From Comamonadaceae bacterium (GTDB lineage Bacteria; Pseudomonadota; Gammaproteobacteria; Burkholderiales; Burkholderiaceae_C), in NCBI GenBank assembly GCA_947454695.1, contig CANGMW010000184.1, positions 1 to 5,440 on the forward strand: 5,440 nt of DNA. The letters run 5' to 3'. Made by a program: the position numbers and the translations under genes. The notes beneath the pieces were generated by a model. The model saw only the letters and a program-made list of their open reading frames with translations, did not search any database and had not been told where the DNA came from. Below are positions 1 to 5,174 of the stretch, in pieces. Every line of letters starts with the position of its first letter. The first letter of the stretch is position 1.

Positions 1-612
1 TCGCGCGTCGAGAAAAACGTGCGCATCCCCGAGAACTACACGGTGAATTGGTCGGGCGAATTTGAAAACCAGGAACGCGCCATGGCCCGCTTGTCGGTGG
101 TGGTGCCGATCTCTTTGCTGCTGATTTTTGTGTTGTTGTTTGACGCCTTCGGCTCCTTCAAACAAGCGGTGTTGATTTTGGTGAACGTGCCCTTGGCTTT
201 GATTGGCGGCTTTGTCGCGCTGTGGGTGTTCTCCATCCCCTTGTCCGTGTCCGCTGCGATTGGCTTTATTGCGCTGTCGGGGCAGGCTGTGCTGAATGGC
301 GTGGTGATGCTGTCGGTCTTTCAGCAACTGCGCAATGCGGGGCACACCGTGCTGGAGGCGGCCAAGATCGGCTCGATCCAGCGGCTGCGTACCGTCTTGA
401 TGACGGCCATGCTGGCAGCCTTGGGTCTCTTGCCCATGGCGCTGTCGCAGGACATCGGCTCAGAAACGCAGCGACCGCTGGCCATCGTGGTCATTGGCGG
501 CTTGTTCACCGCCACCTTGCTCACACTGGTGGTGTTGCCGGTGCTGTACGTCGCCTGGTTCTCGCGCCTCAGGCCCGAAGACCAGTTGAACAAACCGGCC
601 GTGCTGCCTTAA
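1..612 (+). CDS. Heavy-metal RND efflux pump, CzcA/CusA family (C-terminal 203 residues, 5' truncated)
   Basis: The reading frame is open from base 1 and continues upstream of the window. The GTG at 19 is internal, not a start. The first visible residues match the periplasmic end of HME-type RND pumps just before TM8 (NYTVNWSGEFENQERAMARL). Five hydrophobic spans follow, as expected for TM8-TM12: VVVPISLLLIFVLLF, AVLILVNVPLALIGGFVALWVF, AAIGFIALSGQAVLNGVVML, VLMTAMLAALGLLPMAL and the last before LYVAWFSR. The GQAVLNGVVML segment in TM10 is typical of the CzcA/CusA branch. The family forms inner-membrane trimers that use the proton gradient to drive metal ions through a tripartite CBA complex to the outside. 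The TM4 motif that helps separate divalent-cation from Cu/Ag pumps lies outside the window, so the substrate cannot be read. The copper genes beside it make Cu/Ag export possible, but that is inference. The C-terminus lacks any long tail and ends normally at TAA 610-612. Confidence 0.9.
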   Translation, partial: SRVEKNVRIPENYTVNWSGEFENQERAMARLSVVVPISLLLIFVLLFDAFGSFKQAVLILVNVPLALIGGFVALWVFSIPLSVSAAIGFIALSGQAVLNGVVMLSVFQQLRNAGHTVLEAAKIGSIQRLRTVLMTAMLAALGLLPMALSQDIGSETQRPLAIVVIGGLFTATLLTLVVLPVLYVAWFSRLRPEDQLNKPAVLP

Positions 613-614
613 GT

Positions 615-632
615 CTGCGCCTGCGCCTGCGC
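615..632. repeat. Short tandem repeat, CTGCGC x3
   Basis: Three perfect copies of the hexamer CTGCGC run directly after the RND stop codon and merge into the left arm of the GC hairpin at 625-665. It is too short to assign a role and may simply be slippage in GC-rich intergenic DNA. Confidence 0.5.
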
Positions 633-665
633 TGCGCCGCTGATTTGGCGCGGGGCAGCGCAGGC
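625..665. terminator. Strong GC hairpin between convergent genes, candidate bidirectional terminator
   Basis: GCCTGCGCTGC (625-635) is perfectly complementary to GCAGCGCAGGC (655-665), giving an 11-bp stem. After one mismatch (636/654) a further 4 bp form between CCGC (637-640) and GCGG (650-653), leaving a 9-base loop. It sits between the stop codons of the RND pump (612) and the hemerythrin gene (707, opposite strand), where a shared terminator is expected. Neither side has a U-tract, so it is not a canonical intrinsic terminator. It could act with Rho or protect 3' ends. Confidence 0.5.
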
Positions 666-706
666 CGGGGCTAACAGCTGGGCAGGGCGAGTAAGTAGAC
701 CCGCGA

Positions 707-1291
707 TCACGCTTCGCCCAAGCCAATAGGCGAGGGTGCGCGCATCACGATGCGCGTGAACAGTCGGTCGTACAGCGGGTCACGCGGGTACTTGCCGGTG
801 AGCGGGTCGCAATTGGTGGCAAAGGCCGCGTCGATCACTTTCCAGTCGTCCTCGGTGAGCACCTTCTCGGCTTCGGGGATGATGATGGCCTCTTCCATGC
901 GCATGTGCTCTAAGTAAAAGTCCAGGTAGCGGTTGGCGGCTTGCTCAAAAACAGCGCGGCGCGAGTCACCCAAGAGCTCCCACGCCAGCAGCTGGTGTTG
1001 CAGCTCGCGCACGGCTGCTTCACCACGGGCATGGTCTTTGTCAAGATGCGCAATGGCGTCCTTGATGTGCGGGGCACGCGCAGCGACCGGCGGAAACAAC
1101 AGCTCGGTTTCTTTGGTATGGTGCAGCCGCTCCGGAAATTCGTCGATGTAAAACAGCATGGCGCGCAGCACGTCAAAGAAGCTGGTGGCATCTGTGTCCG
1201 GCCCGCGTTTGATCATCATGCGCAGCGACTGCAGCATGGCCGCCAAGGCAGCGTGTTCATCGTGAATGATGCGGATACTTTCATGGCTCAT
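707..1291 (-). CDS. Hemerythrin-like HHE domain protein, 194 aa
   Basis: This is a helical HHE/hemerythrin cation-binding protein, probably a soluble cytoplasmic diiron protein since no signal peptide or membrane span is visible. Candidate diiron ligands are in the expected order: H13 (IIHDEH), H57 and E61 (HHTKE, an HxxxE), H87 (DKDH), and H129 and E133 (EHMRME, a second HxxxE). The family binds O2, NO or iron, or senses them; the ligand here is not readable. The start at 1289-1291 is chosen because GAGGAG lies 6 bases upstream (1298-1303). The in-frame ATG at 1337-1339, 16 codons earlier, has no Shine-Dalgarno sequence and lies too close to the palindrome at 1358-1371. The gene is on the same strand as copA and begins 87 bases after its stop, so it may be cotranscribed, run from its own promoter, or both. 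Roughly the last 35 residues (from about 160) extend past the four-helix core and I do not recognise them. Confidence 0.87.
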   Translation of the reverse strand: MSHESIRIIHDEHAALAAMLQSLRMMIKRGPDTDATSFFDVLRAMLFYIDEFPERLHHTKETELLFPPVAARAPHIKDAIAHLDKDHARGEAAVRELQHQLLAWELLGDSRRAVFEQAANRYLDFYLEHMRMEEAIIIPEAEKVLTEDDWKVIDAAFATNCDPLTGKYPRDPLYDRLFTRIVMRAPSPIGLGEA

Positions 1292-1357
1292 GGTGATCTC
1301 CTCGTCCAAAACTTTGAGTCGTGAACGCAAGCTTGTCATGCGCCGGGGCGGCTTGGC

Positions 1358-1371
1358 TTGACAAAAGTCAA
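1358..1371. promoter_or_regulatory. FNR/CRP-family box candidate upstream of the hemerythrin gene
   Basis: TTGACAAAAGTCAA is a perfect 5-4-5 palindrome, extending to 7-bp arms as GCTTGAC-AAAA-GTCAAGC (1356-1373). It has the TTGAY-N4-RTCAA layout of FNR/ANR/DNR-type sites. Its centre is about 73 bases upstream of the hemerythrin ATG. If it worked as a class II site at -41.5, transcription would start near 1323 with a leader of about 32 bases. The -10 region at that spacing is poor. It also sits 5 bases after the copA stop, so it could instead be a weak mRNA 3' hairpin, but there is no U-tract. Confidence 0.5.
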
Positions 1372-1378
1372 GCGTTGC

Positions 1379-3601
1379 TCATTCCGTGGGGCGCCAGCGG
1401 CGTAACAACAAAGCATTGCTCATCACGCTCACCGAGCTCATGGCCATGGCCGCGCCGGCAACCACCGGATTCAAAAAACCCAAAGCCGCCAAGGGAATGC
1501 CCGCCACGTTGTAAAAGAAAGCCCAGAACAGGTTCTGCCGGATCTTGGCGACCGTGCGGCTGGACACTTCAAGTGCTGCCAACACCAACATGGGGTCACC
1601 CCGCATGAGGGTGATGCCTGCGGCCTGCATGGCCACATCCGTGCCATTGCTCATGGCCATGCCGACATCGGCGGCAGCCAAGGCCGGCGCGTCATTCACA
1701 CCATCGCCCACCATGGCCACCACGTGACGCCCGCCGTCTTTGAGATGCGCAACAGCCTGCGCCTTGTCAGCGGGCAAGACCTCGGCCAGCACCTCGCCGT
1801 CAAGAGGGCGCAGACCCAATCGCAGCGCCATGGCGGTCGCAGCACCCAGGTTGTCGCCCGACACCATCACGGTGCGAATACCGCGCGCGCGCAATGCCGC
1901 CAAAGCTTTGGCTGCGCCCGGCTTGGGCTCGTCCCCAAACGCCAGCAAAGCTTTGAACGTCAAGCCTTGGGGGGTGCGCGCCAGCAACGCCGACACACTG
2001 GCGCCTTGCGATTGCCACACCGTTGCAGACGCCGCCAAAGCACCCAAGTCCACGCCGAGTTCGTTCACCCAACGCAAGCTGCCGATCAAATAAGTCACGC
2101 CGGCCACCACGCCTTCGGTGCCACGGCCCGGCACGGCCTGGGCTTGTTCGGGCGGGGTCCATACCAATGCCCGTTCACGAGCGGCTTGAACCGTCGCACG
2201 CGCCAGCGGGTGTTCGCTGCCTTGCTGCAAACTCGCGGCGGCTTGAAGCATGGTGGCTTCGTCTTCTGCGGGGGCCGCCAAAAATGCAATCAGGCGCGGC
2301 TGCCCCACGGTCAAAGTGCCGGTCTTGTCAAACACCACGGTGTCCACGCGGTGCGCCAACTCCAGCGCTTGGGCGTCTTTAATCAGAATGCCGAATTTCG
2401 CTGCGACGCCGGTGCCCGCCATGATGGCCGCGGGTGTCGCCAGACCCAGCGCGCAGGGGCAAGCAATCACCAGCACCGCCACCGCGTGAATGACCGCCAC
2501 TTCAAACGCATGGCCACTGAGCCACCAGCCCAACAAGGTGATGAGCGCCAGCACCAGCACCACCGGCACAAACACGGCAGAGACTTGATCGACCAGGCGT
2601 TGGATCGGCGCCTTGGCCGCTTGCGCATCTTCCACCAGCCGGATGATGCGCGACAACACGGTCTCGCTGCCGACCGCGCGCACTTGCATGACGATGCGGC
2701 CGTCGCCGTTGACCGACCCGCCGGTCAAAGCCGCGCCCACTGCTTTGTTCACCGGCAAAGACTCGCCCGTCAGCATGGACTCGTCGACTTGCGTTTGTCC
2801 TTGCAGCAACACGCCGTCCACCGCAATGCGCTCACCGGGCTTGATGACCACCTGGTCATCCACCAGCAACTCTGCGACAGGGACATCCACTTCTTCGCCA
2901 TGCGCGTTGATCACATGCGCCCGCTCGGGCCGCAAGGCATGCAGCGCGCGAATCGCCGACGTCGTTTGGCGCTTGGCGCGCGCTTCCAACCACTTGCCCA
3001 GCAGCACGAGCGTGACAACCACCGCGGACGACTCAAAGTACAAATGCACCATGGCATCGGGCGGGGCGGTGAGCCACAGCCACATCGACAAAGCCCAGCC
3101 CGAGGTGGTGCCGATGGCCACCAGCAAATCCATATTGCCAGTCATGGCCTTGAGCGCGTGCCAGCCGGCTTTGTAAAAGCGCGCACCCAGAATGAATTGC
3201 ACCGGCGTGGCCAGAAAGCATTGCGCCCAGGCCGGCAGCATCCAGTGAACGCCCAACAACTCCAGCAACATCGGCAAGACCAGCGGCAGGGACAAGGCCA
3301 ATCCAAGTGCCACCGGGCCAAACCCTTCCCAGGGACTGTGCGAGCTTTGGTCGTCCAGGGCGCTGGTGTCACGCGGCGCATAGCCTGCCTCACGCACAGC
3401 GCGGCGCAATCGCGCTGGCATTTGCGCTGGCAGTTGCGCATCCTCGGCATAGCGAATCCGTGCGGACTCGGTGGCCAGATTGACCGACGCGTCGAGCACA
3501 CCCGGTACTTTTTGAAGTGCACGCTCGACGCGCCCCACACAGGAGGCGCAGGTCATGCCGTCGATGCCAAGATCGAGAACAGGCGGGTTGTTTTTTTGCA
3601 T
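1379..3601 (-). CDS. copA: Cu(I)-exporting P1B-1-type ATPase CopA, 740 aa
   Basis: This inner-membrane pump moves Cu(I) from cytoplasm to periplasm at the cost of ATP. Domains in order: one N-terminal heavy-metal-associated domain with GMTCASC (C18, C21); TM segments from about residue 95; actuator loop with TGES (278-281); TM6 metal site CPC (381-383); phosphorylation motif DKTGT with D425; nucleotide-binding SEHPLA (462-467, H464) and GRG (492-494); hinge GDGVND (632-637). TM7 carries YN (697-698) and TM8 carries MSS (721-723). CPC plus YN plus MSS is the Cu(I)/Ag(I) signature, so Zn/Cd or Co specificity is excluded. Length is normal for a single-HMA CopA. The ATG at 3599-3601 is preferred. 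The one at 3650-3652, 17 codons longer, abuts the dyad at 3633-3648 and would place the promoter inside the gene. Neither start has a good Shine-Dalgarno, so the start is the least sure part. A CcoI/FixI-type role in cytochrome oxidase assembly is less likely, because the partner is copZ rather than cco genes. Confidence 0.96.
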   Translation of the reverse strand: MQKNNPPVLDLGIDGMTCASCVGRVERALQKVPGVLDASVNLATESARIRYAEDAQLPAQMPARLRRAVREAGYAPRDTSALDDQSSHSPWEGFGPVALGLALSLPLVLPMLLELLGVHWMLPAWAQCFLATPVQFILGARFYKAGWHALKAMTGNMDLLVAIGTTSGWALSMWLWLTAPPDAMVHLYFESSAVVVTLVLLGKWLEARAKRQTTSAIRALHALRPERAHVINAHGEEVDVPVAELLVDDQVVIKPGERIAVDGVLLQGQTQVDESMLTGESLPVNKAVGAALTGGSVNGDGRIVMQVRAVGSETVLSRIIRLVEDAQAAKAPIQRLVDQVSAVFVPVVLVLALITLLGWWLSGHAFEVAVIHAVAVLVIACPCALGLATPAAIMAGTGVAAKFGILIKDAQALELAHRVDTVVFDKTGTLTVGQPRLIAFLAAPAEDEATMLQAAASLQQGSEHPLARATVQAARERALVWTPPEQAQAVPGRGTEGVVAGVTYLIGSLRWVNELGVDLGALAASATVWQSQGASVSALLARTPQGLTFKALLAFGDEPKPGAAKALAALRARGIRTVMVSGDNLGAATAMALRLGLRPLDGEVLAEVLPADKAQAVAHLKDGGRHVVAMVGDGVNDAPALAAADVGMAMSNGTDVAMQAAGITLMRGDPMLVLAALEVSSRTVAKIRQNLFWAFFYNVAGIPLAALGFLNPVVAGAAMAMSSVSVMSNALLLRRWRPTE

Positions 3602-3632
3602 GGTTGGTTCAGAATTCGGTGGTGTTAAGGAT

Positions 3633-3648
3633 ATACCCTCCCTGGTAT
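3633..3648. promoter_or_regulatory. Dyad operator candidate in the copA/copZ divergent region
   Basis: ATACC-CTCCCT-GGTAT is a 5-6-5 inverted repeat located between the divergent copA and copZ starts. It resembles the ATACCC...GGTAT layout of CsoR-family (DUF156) copper operators. On the copA strand a -35-like TTGCAC (3657-3662) and a -10-like TATATC (3630-3635) flank it with a long 21-base spacer. That could also point to a MerR-type (CueR) activator, although the dyad is not centred in that spacer. No regulator gene lies in the window, so the binding protein is unknown. Confidence 0.45.
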
Positions 3649-3667
3649 GCATTTGGGTGCAAAATAA

Positions 3668-3677
3668 GGGAGCTCCC
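3668..3677. repeat. 10-bp perfect palindrome in the copZ leader
   Basis: GGGAGCTCCC is self-complementary and lies 17 bases before the copZ ATG, just upstream of its Shine-Dalgarno. It has no loop, so it cannot form a good RNA hairpin by itself. It could be a half of a protein site, or chance in GC-rich DNA. Confidence 0.3.
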
Positions 3678-3694
3678 GACTAAAAGGCACTTTT

Positions 3695-3895
3695 ATGAAC
3701 CAGATTTTTCAAGTCACCGGCATGACTTGCGGTCATTGCGAAATGGCCGTCAAACGTGCCATCCAAAACGTCGATCCACAGGCACAAATCCAGATTGAAC
3801 GCCAGCTTAACAAGGTGGAGGTGCAATCGCAGCAACCCCGCGAGCTCCTGGCCAAGGCCATCGCCGAAGAAGGCTACGCTGTCGCGGCCGGCTAA
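3695..3895 (+). CDS. copZ: CopZ-like heavy-metal-associated (HMA) copper chaperone, 66 aa
   Basis: This is a small cytoplasmic metallochaperone of the HMA fold, essentially one domain with the beta-alpha-beta-beta-alpha-beta length of about 65 residues. The Cu(I) site is GMTCGHC (C12, C15) in the first loop. The sequence continues with MAVKRAIQ (helix 1), VEVQSQ (strand) and AIAEEGYAV (helix 2 and last strand), all usual for CopZ/Atx1 relatives. It probably receives cytosolic Cu(I) and passes it to the N-terminal domain of CopA. AAGG at 3684-3687 sits 7 bases before the ATG. It is transcribed away from copA across 93 bases and is followed after 34 bases by the DUF2892 gene, probably in the same transcript. 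MerP-like mercury binding is less likely, as there is no signal peptide and there are no mer genes. Confidence 0.92.
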   Translation: MNQIFQVTGMTCGHCEMAVKRAIQNVDPQAQIQIERQLNKVEVQSQQPRELLAKAIAEEGYAVAAG

Positions 3896-3929
3896 TGTGC
3901 ATCGTTAACTCTCAACCGAAGGAGAAATC

Positions 3930-4133
3930 ATGACCATCAACATTGGCAATATTGAACGCATTGTGCGCATCGCCGCGGGCCTCATTTTGGTGGGGCTGGC
4001 TGCAACCGGCACCGTAGGCTGGTGGGGTTGGCTGGGCTTGGTGCCTTTAGCAACAGGTCTCACCGGGTGGTGCCCTCCCTATGCGATGCTGGGCATCAGC
4101 ACCTGCGCGACCAAGCCTTCCTCTAAAGCCTAA
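3930..4133 (+). CDS. DUF2892 (YgaP-like) small inner-membrane protein, 67 aa
   Basis: This is a short integral membrane protein of the DUF2892 family, also found as the membrane anchor domain of YgaP-type rhodanese proteins. It starts with the family's GNIERIVRIAAG motif. Two hydrophobic spans follow (about 11-28 and 31-45), then the conserved TGWCPPYAMLGISTC, giving two cysteines, C48 and C59. No rhodanese domain is attached. Function is not established; family members often sit beside metal, sulfur or redox genes, and the two cysteines could bind metal or sulfur species. The start is firm: AAGGAG at 3919-3924, 5 bases before the ATG. Its place directly after copZ suggests cotranscription and a possible part in copper or thiol handling, which is inference. 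Confidence 0.87.
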   Translation: MTINIGNIERIVRIAAGLILVGLAATGTVGWWGWLGLVPLATGLTGWCPPYAMLGISTCATKPSSKA

Positions 4134-4149
4134 ACACCCTATTTCGAAA

Positions 4150-4171
4150 GCCCCCCTCGACCAAGGGGGGC
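4150..4171 (+). terminator. C-run/G-run hairpin before pirin, terminator-like and overlapping the pirin Shine-Dalgarno
   Basis: GCCCCCC (4150-4156) pairs perfectly with GGGGGGC (4165-4171) around an 8-base loop, a very stable 7-bp GC stem. It lies 16 bases after the DUF2892 stop. The following bases (GATTTG) give no proper U-tract. The 3' arm is also the only purine-rich ribosome-binding candidate for pirin, ending 9 bases before its ATG. It could therefore end or attenuate the copZ-DUF2892 transcript, or limit pirin translation. Confidence 0.5.
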
Positions 4172-4179
4172 GATTTGTC

Positions 4180-5070
4180 ATGACCAAAACCAGCCCCACC
4201 CTCAGCGCACCCCGGCATGTTGAACGCCTGATCACCGGACAACCCACGACCGACGGCGCGGGCGTCAAACTCACACGTGTGCTCACCCAGGATCTGCAAC
4301 GCCGACTGGACCCGTTTTTGATGCTGGACAACTTTGCCAGCGACGACCCGGACGACTACGGCGCGGGCTTTCCCAGCCACCCGCACCGTGGCTTTGAAAC
4401 CGTGACCTACATGATCGCCGGTCGCATGCGCCACAAAGACAGCGCGGGGCATGAAGGCCTGCTGCAAAACGGCGGCGTGCAGTGGATGACGGCCGGTCGC
4501 GGCCTGGTGCACAGCGAAATGCCCGAGCAAGAAGAAGGTGTGATGGAGGGCTTTCAGCTCTGGCTGAACCTGCCGGGCAAAGATAAGCTGTGCACGCCGT
4601 GGTACCGGGACATCCAAAGCGCGCAGATCCCGGAGTTCACCACCGACAGCCATGTGACGGTACGGGTGATCAGTGGCGAAAGCCACGGGGTCACGGGTGC
4701 CATGCACCGGCCGGCCACCGACTACCCGACCAACCCCTTGTACCTGGATGTGCATTTCCCGGATAGCGGGGGTGACTTTGTGCAGGTGCTGCCCGCGCTG
4801 CACAACGCGTTTGTCTATGTCTACCGCGGCGAGGTTGGCGTTGTCGCCAAAGATGACACTGTCAGCGCCGTGCCTTTGCATCGCATGGCCATTCTGGACA
4901 ACGACGGCGACGGGCTACACCTGCGTGCCGCACCGGGCGTCACCCGCGTACTGGTACTGGCCGCGCAACCTTTGAATGAGCCGATCGCGCAATACGGCCC
5001 GTTTGTCATGAACACGCGCCAGGAACTCATGACGGCGGTCGAAGATTTTCAAAACGGCCACATGGGATAA
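4180..5070 (+). CDS. Pirin family protein, 296 aa
   Basis: This is a bicupin protein of the pirin family. The N-terminal cupin shows the signature FPSHPHRGFETVTYMIAG, then GGVQWMTAGRGLVHSE. The four metal ligands known from human pirin align with H67, H69, H111 and E113, so a mononuclear metal site (usually Fe) is intact. The C-terminal cupin (about 175-280) is degenerate, as usual. Length is normal for bacterial pirins of the 230-300 residue class. Some family members have quercetin 2,3-dioxygenase activity, others act as redox-linked regulators; which applies here cannot be read. There is no signal peptide, so it is cytoplasmic. The start at 4180 is chosen because pirin homology begins about there and AGGGGGG (4164-4170) lies upstream. 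An in-frame ATG at 4081 would overlap the DUF2892 gene and read through the hairpin. It ends at TAA 5068-5070. Confidence 0.93.
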   Translation: MTKTSPTLSAPRHVERLITGQPTTDGAGVKLTRVLTQDLQRRLDPFLMLDNFASDDPDDYGAGFPSHPHRGFETVTYMIAGRMRHKDSAGHEGLLQNGGVQWMTAGRGLVHSEMPEQEEGVMEGFQLWLNLPGKDKLCTPWYRDIQSAQIPEFTTDSHVTVRVISGESHGVTGAMHRPATDYPTNPLYLDVHFPDSGGDFVQVLPALHNAFVYVYRGEVGVVAKDDTVSAVPLHRMAILDNDGDGLHLRAAPGVTRVLVLAAQPLNEPIAQYGPFVMNTRQELMTAVEDFQNGHMG

Positions 5071-5085
5071 ATGACGCGCGCGCAG

Positions 5086-5113
5086 GGAACTTGTCGCGTT
5101 CTGAAGCCTCCAA
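5086..5113 (+). promoter_or_regulatory. ECF sigma factor (RpoE-like) promoter candidate for the Spy-like gene
   Basis: GGAACTT (5086-5092) is an exact match to the sigma-E/ECF -35 consensus. After a 16-base spacer comes TCCAA (5109-5113), which fits the ECF -10 form TCNAA. Transcription would begin near 5119, giving a leader of about 55 bases before the ATG at 5175. An exported Spy/CpxP-like gene is a plausible ECF target. The match is by eye; no mapped start site is available. Confidence 0.55.
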
Positions 5114-5117
5114 GCGA

Positions 5118-5145
5118 TGTGGGAAAAATTCACCCACAGGTTTTT
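5118..5145 (+). terminator. Hairpin plus T-run between pirin and the Spy-like gene
   Basis: TGTGGG (5118-5123) pairs with CCCACA (5133-5138) around a 9-base A-rich loop and is followed by GG and TTTTT (5141-5145). This resembles a weak intrinsic terminator for pirin. Its 5' base coincides with the start site predicted for the ECF promoter at 5086-5113, so in that transcript it would form a hairpin at the very 5' end, where it could stabilise or attenuate the message. Confidence 0.42.
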
Positions 5146-5174
5146 AAGACGCTTCGCCAAATCAAGGAACAAAT

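Noticed and set aside
222..674. 150-codon plus-strand frame overlapping the RND gene
   Set aside because: It is a +2 shadow of the RND transmembrane region. The RND frame has family motifs and the shadow has none.
1292..1339. 16-residue N-terminal extension of the hemerythrin-like protein
   Set aside because: There is no Shine-Dalgarno before the ATG at 1339, while GAGGAG precedes the ATG at 1291 at ideal spacing. The extension would also lie in the promoter region of the FNR-like box.
1356..1373. The palindrome as an intrinsic terminator of copA
   Set aside because: The stem is only 7 bp with mixed AT content and no U-tract follows on either strand. Its layout fits an FNR/CRP-family site better.
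1724..3628. 634-codon open frame on the plus strand opposite copA
   Set aside because: It lies almost entirely antisense to a well-supported CopA with all catalytic motifs. Its product is rich in R, H, Q and G with no recognisable domain, as expected for an antisense shadow in GC-rich coding DNA.
4081..4179. 33-residue N-terminal extension of pirin from the ATG at 4081
   Set aside because: It would overlap the end of the DUF2892 gene and read through the hairpin, with no Shine-Dalgarno and no pirin-like sequence. The start at 4180 is better.
4123..4881. 252-codon minus-strand frame opposite pirin
   Set aside because: It is fully antisense to pirin, which has intact cupin motifs and metal ligands. 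The shadow has no domain and no ribosome site.
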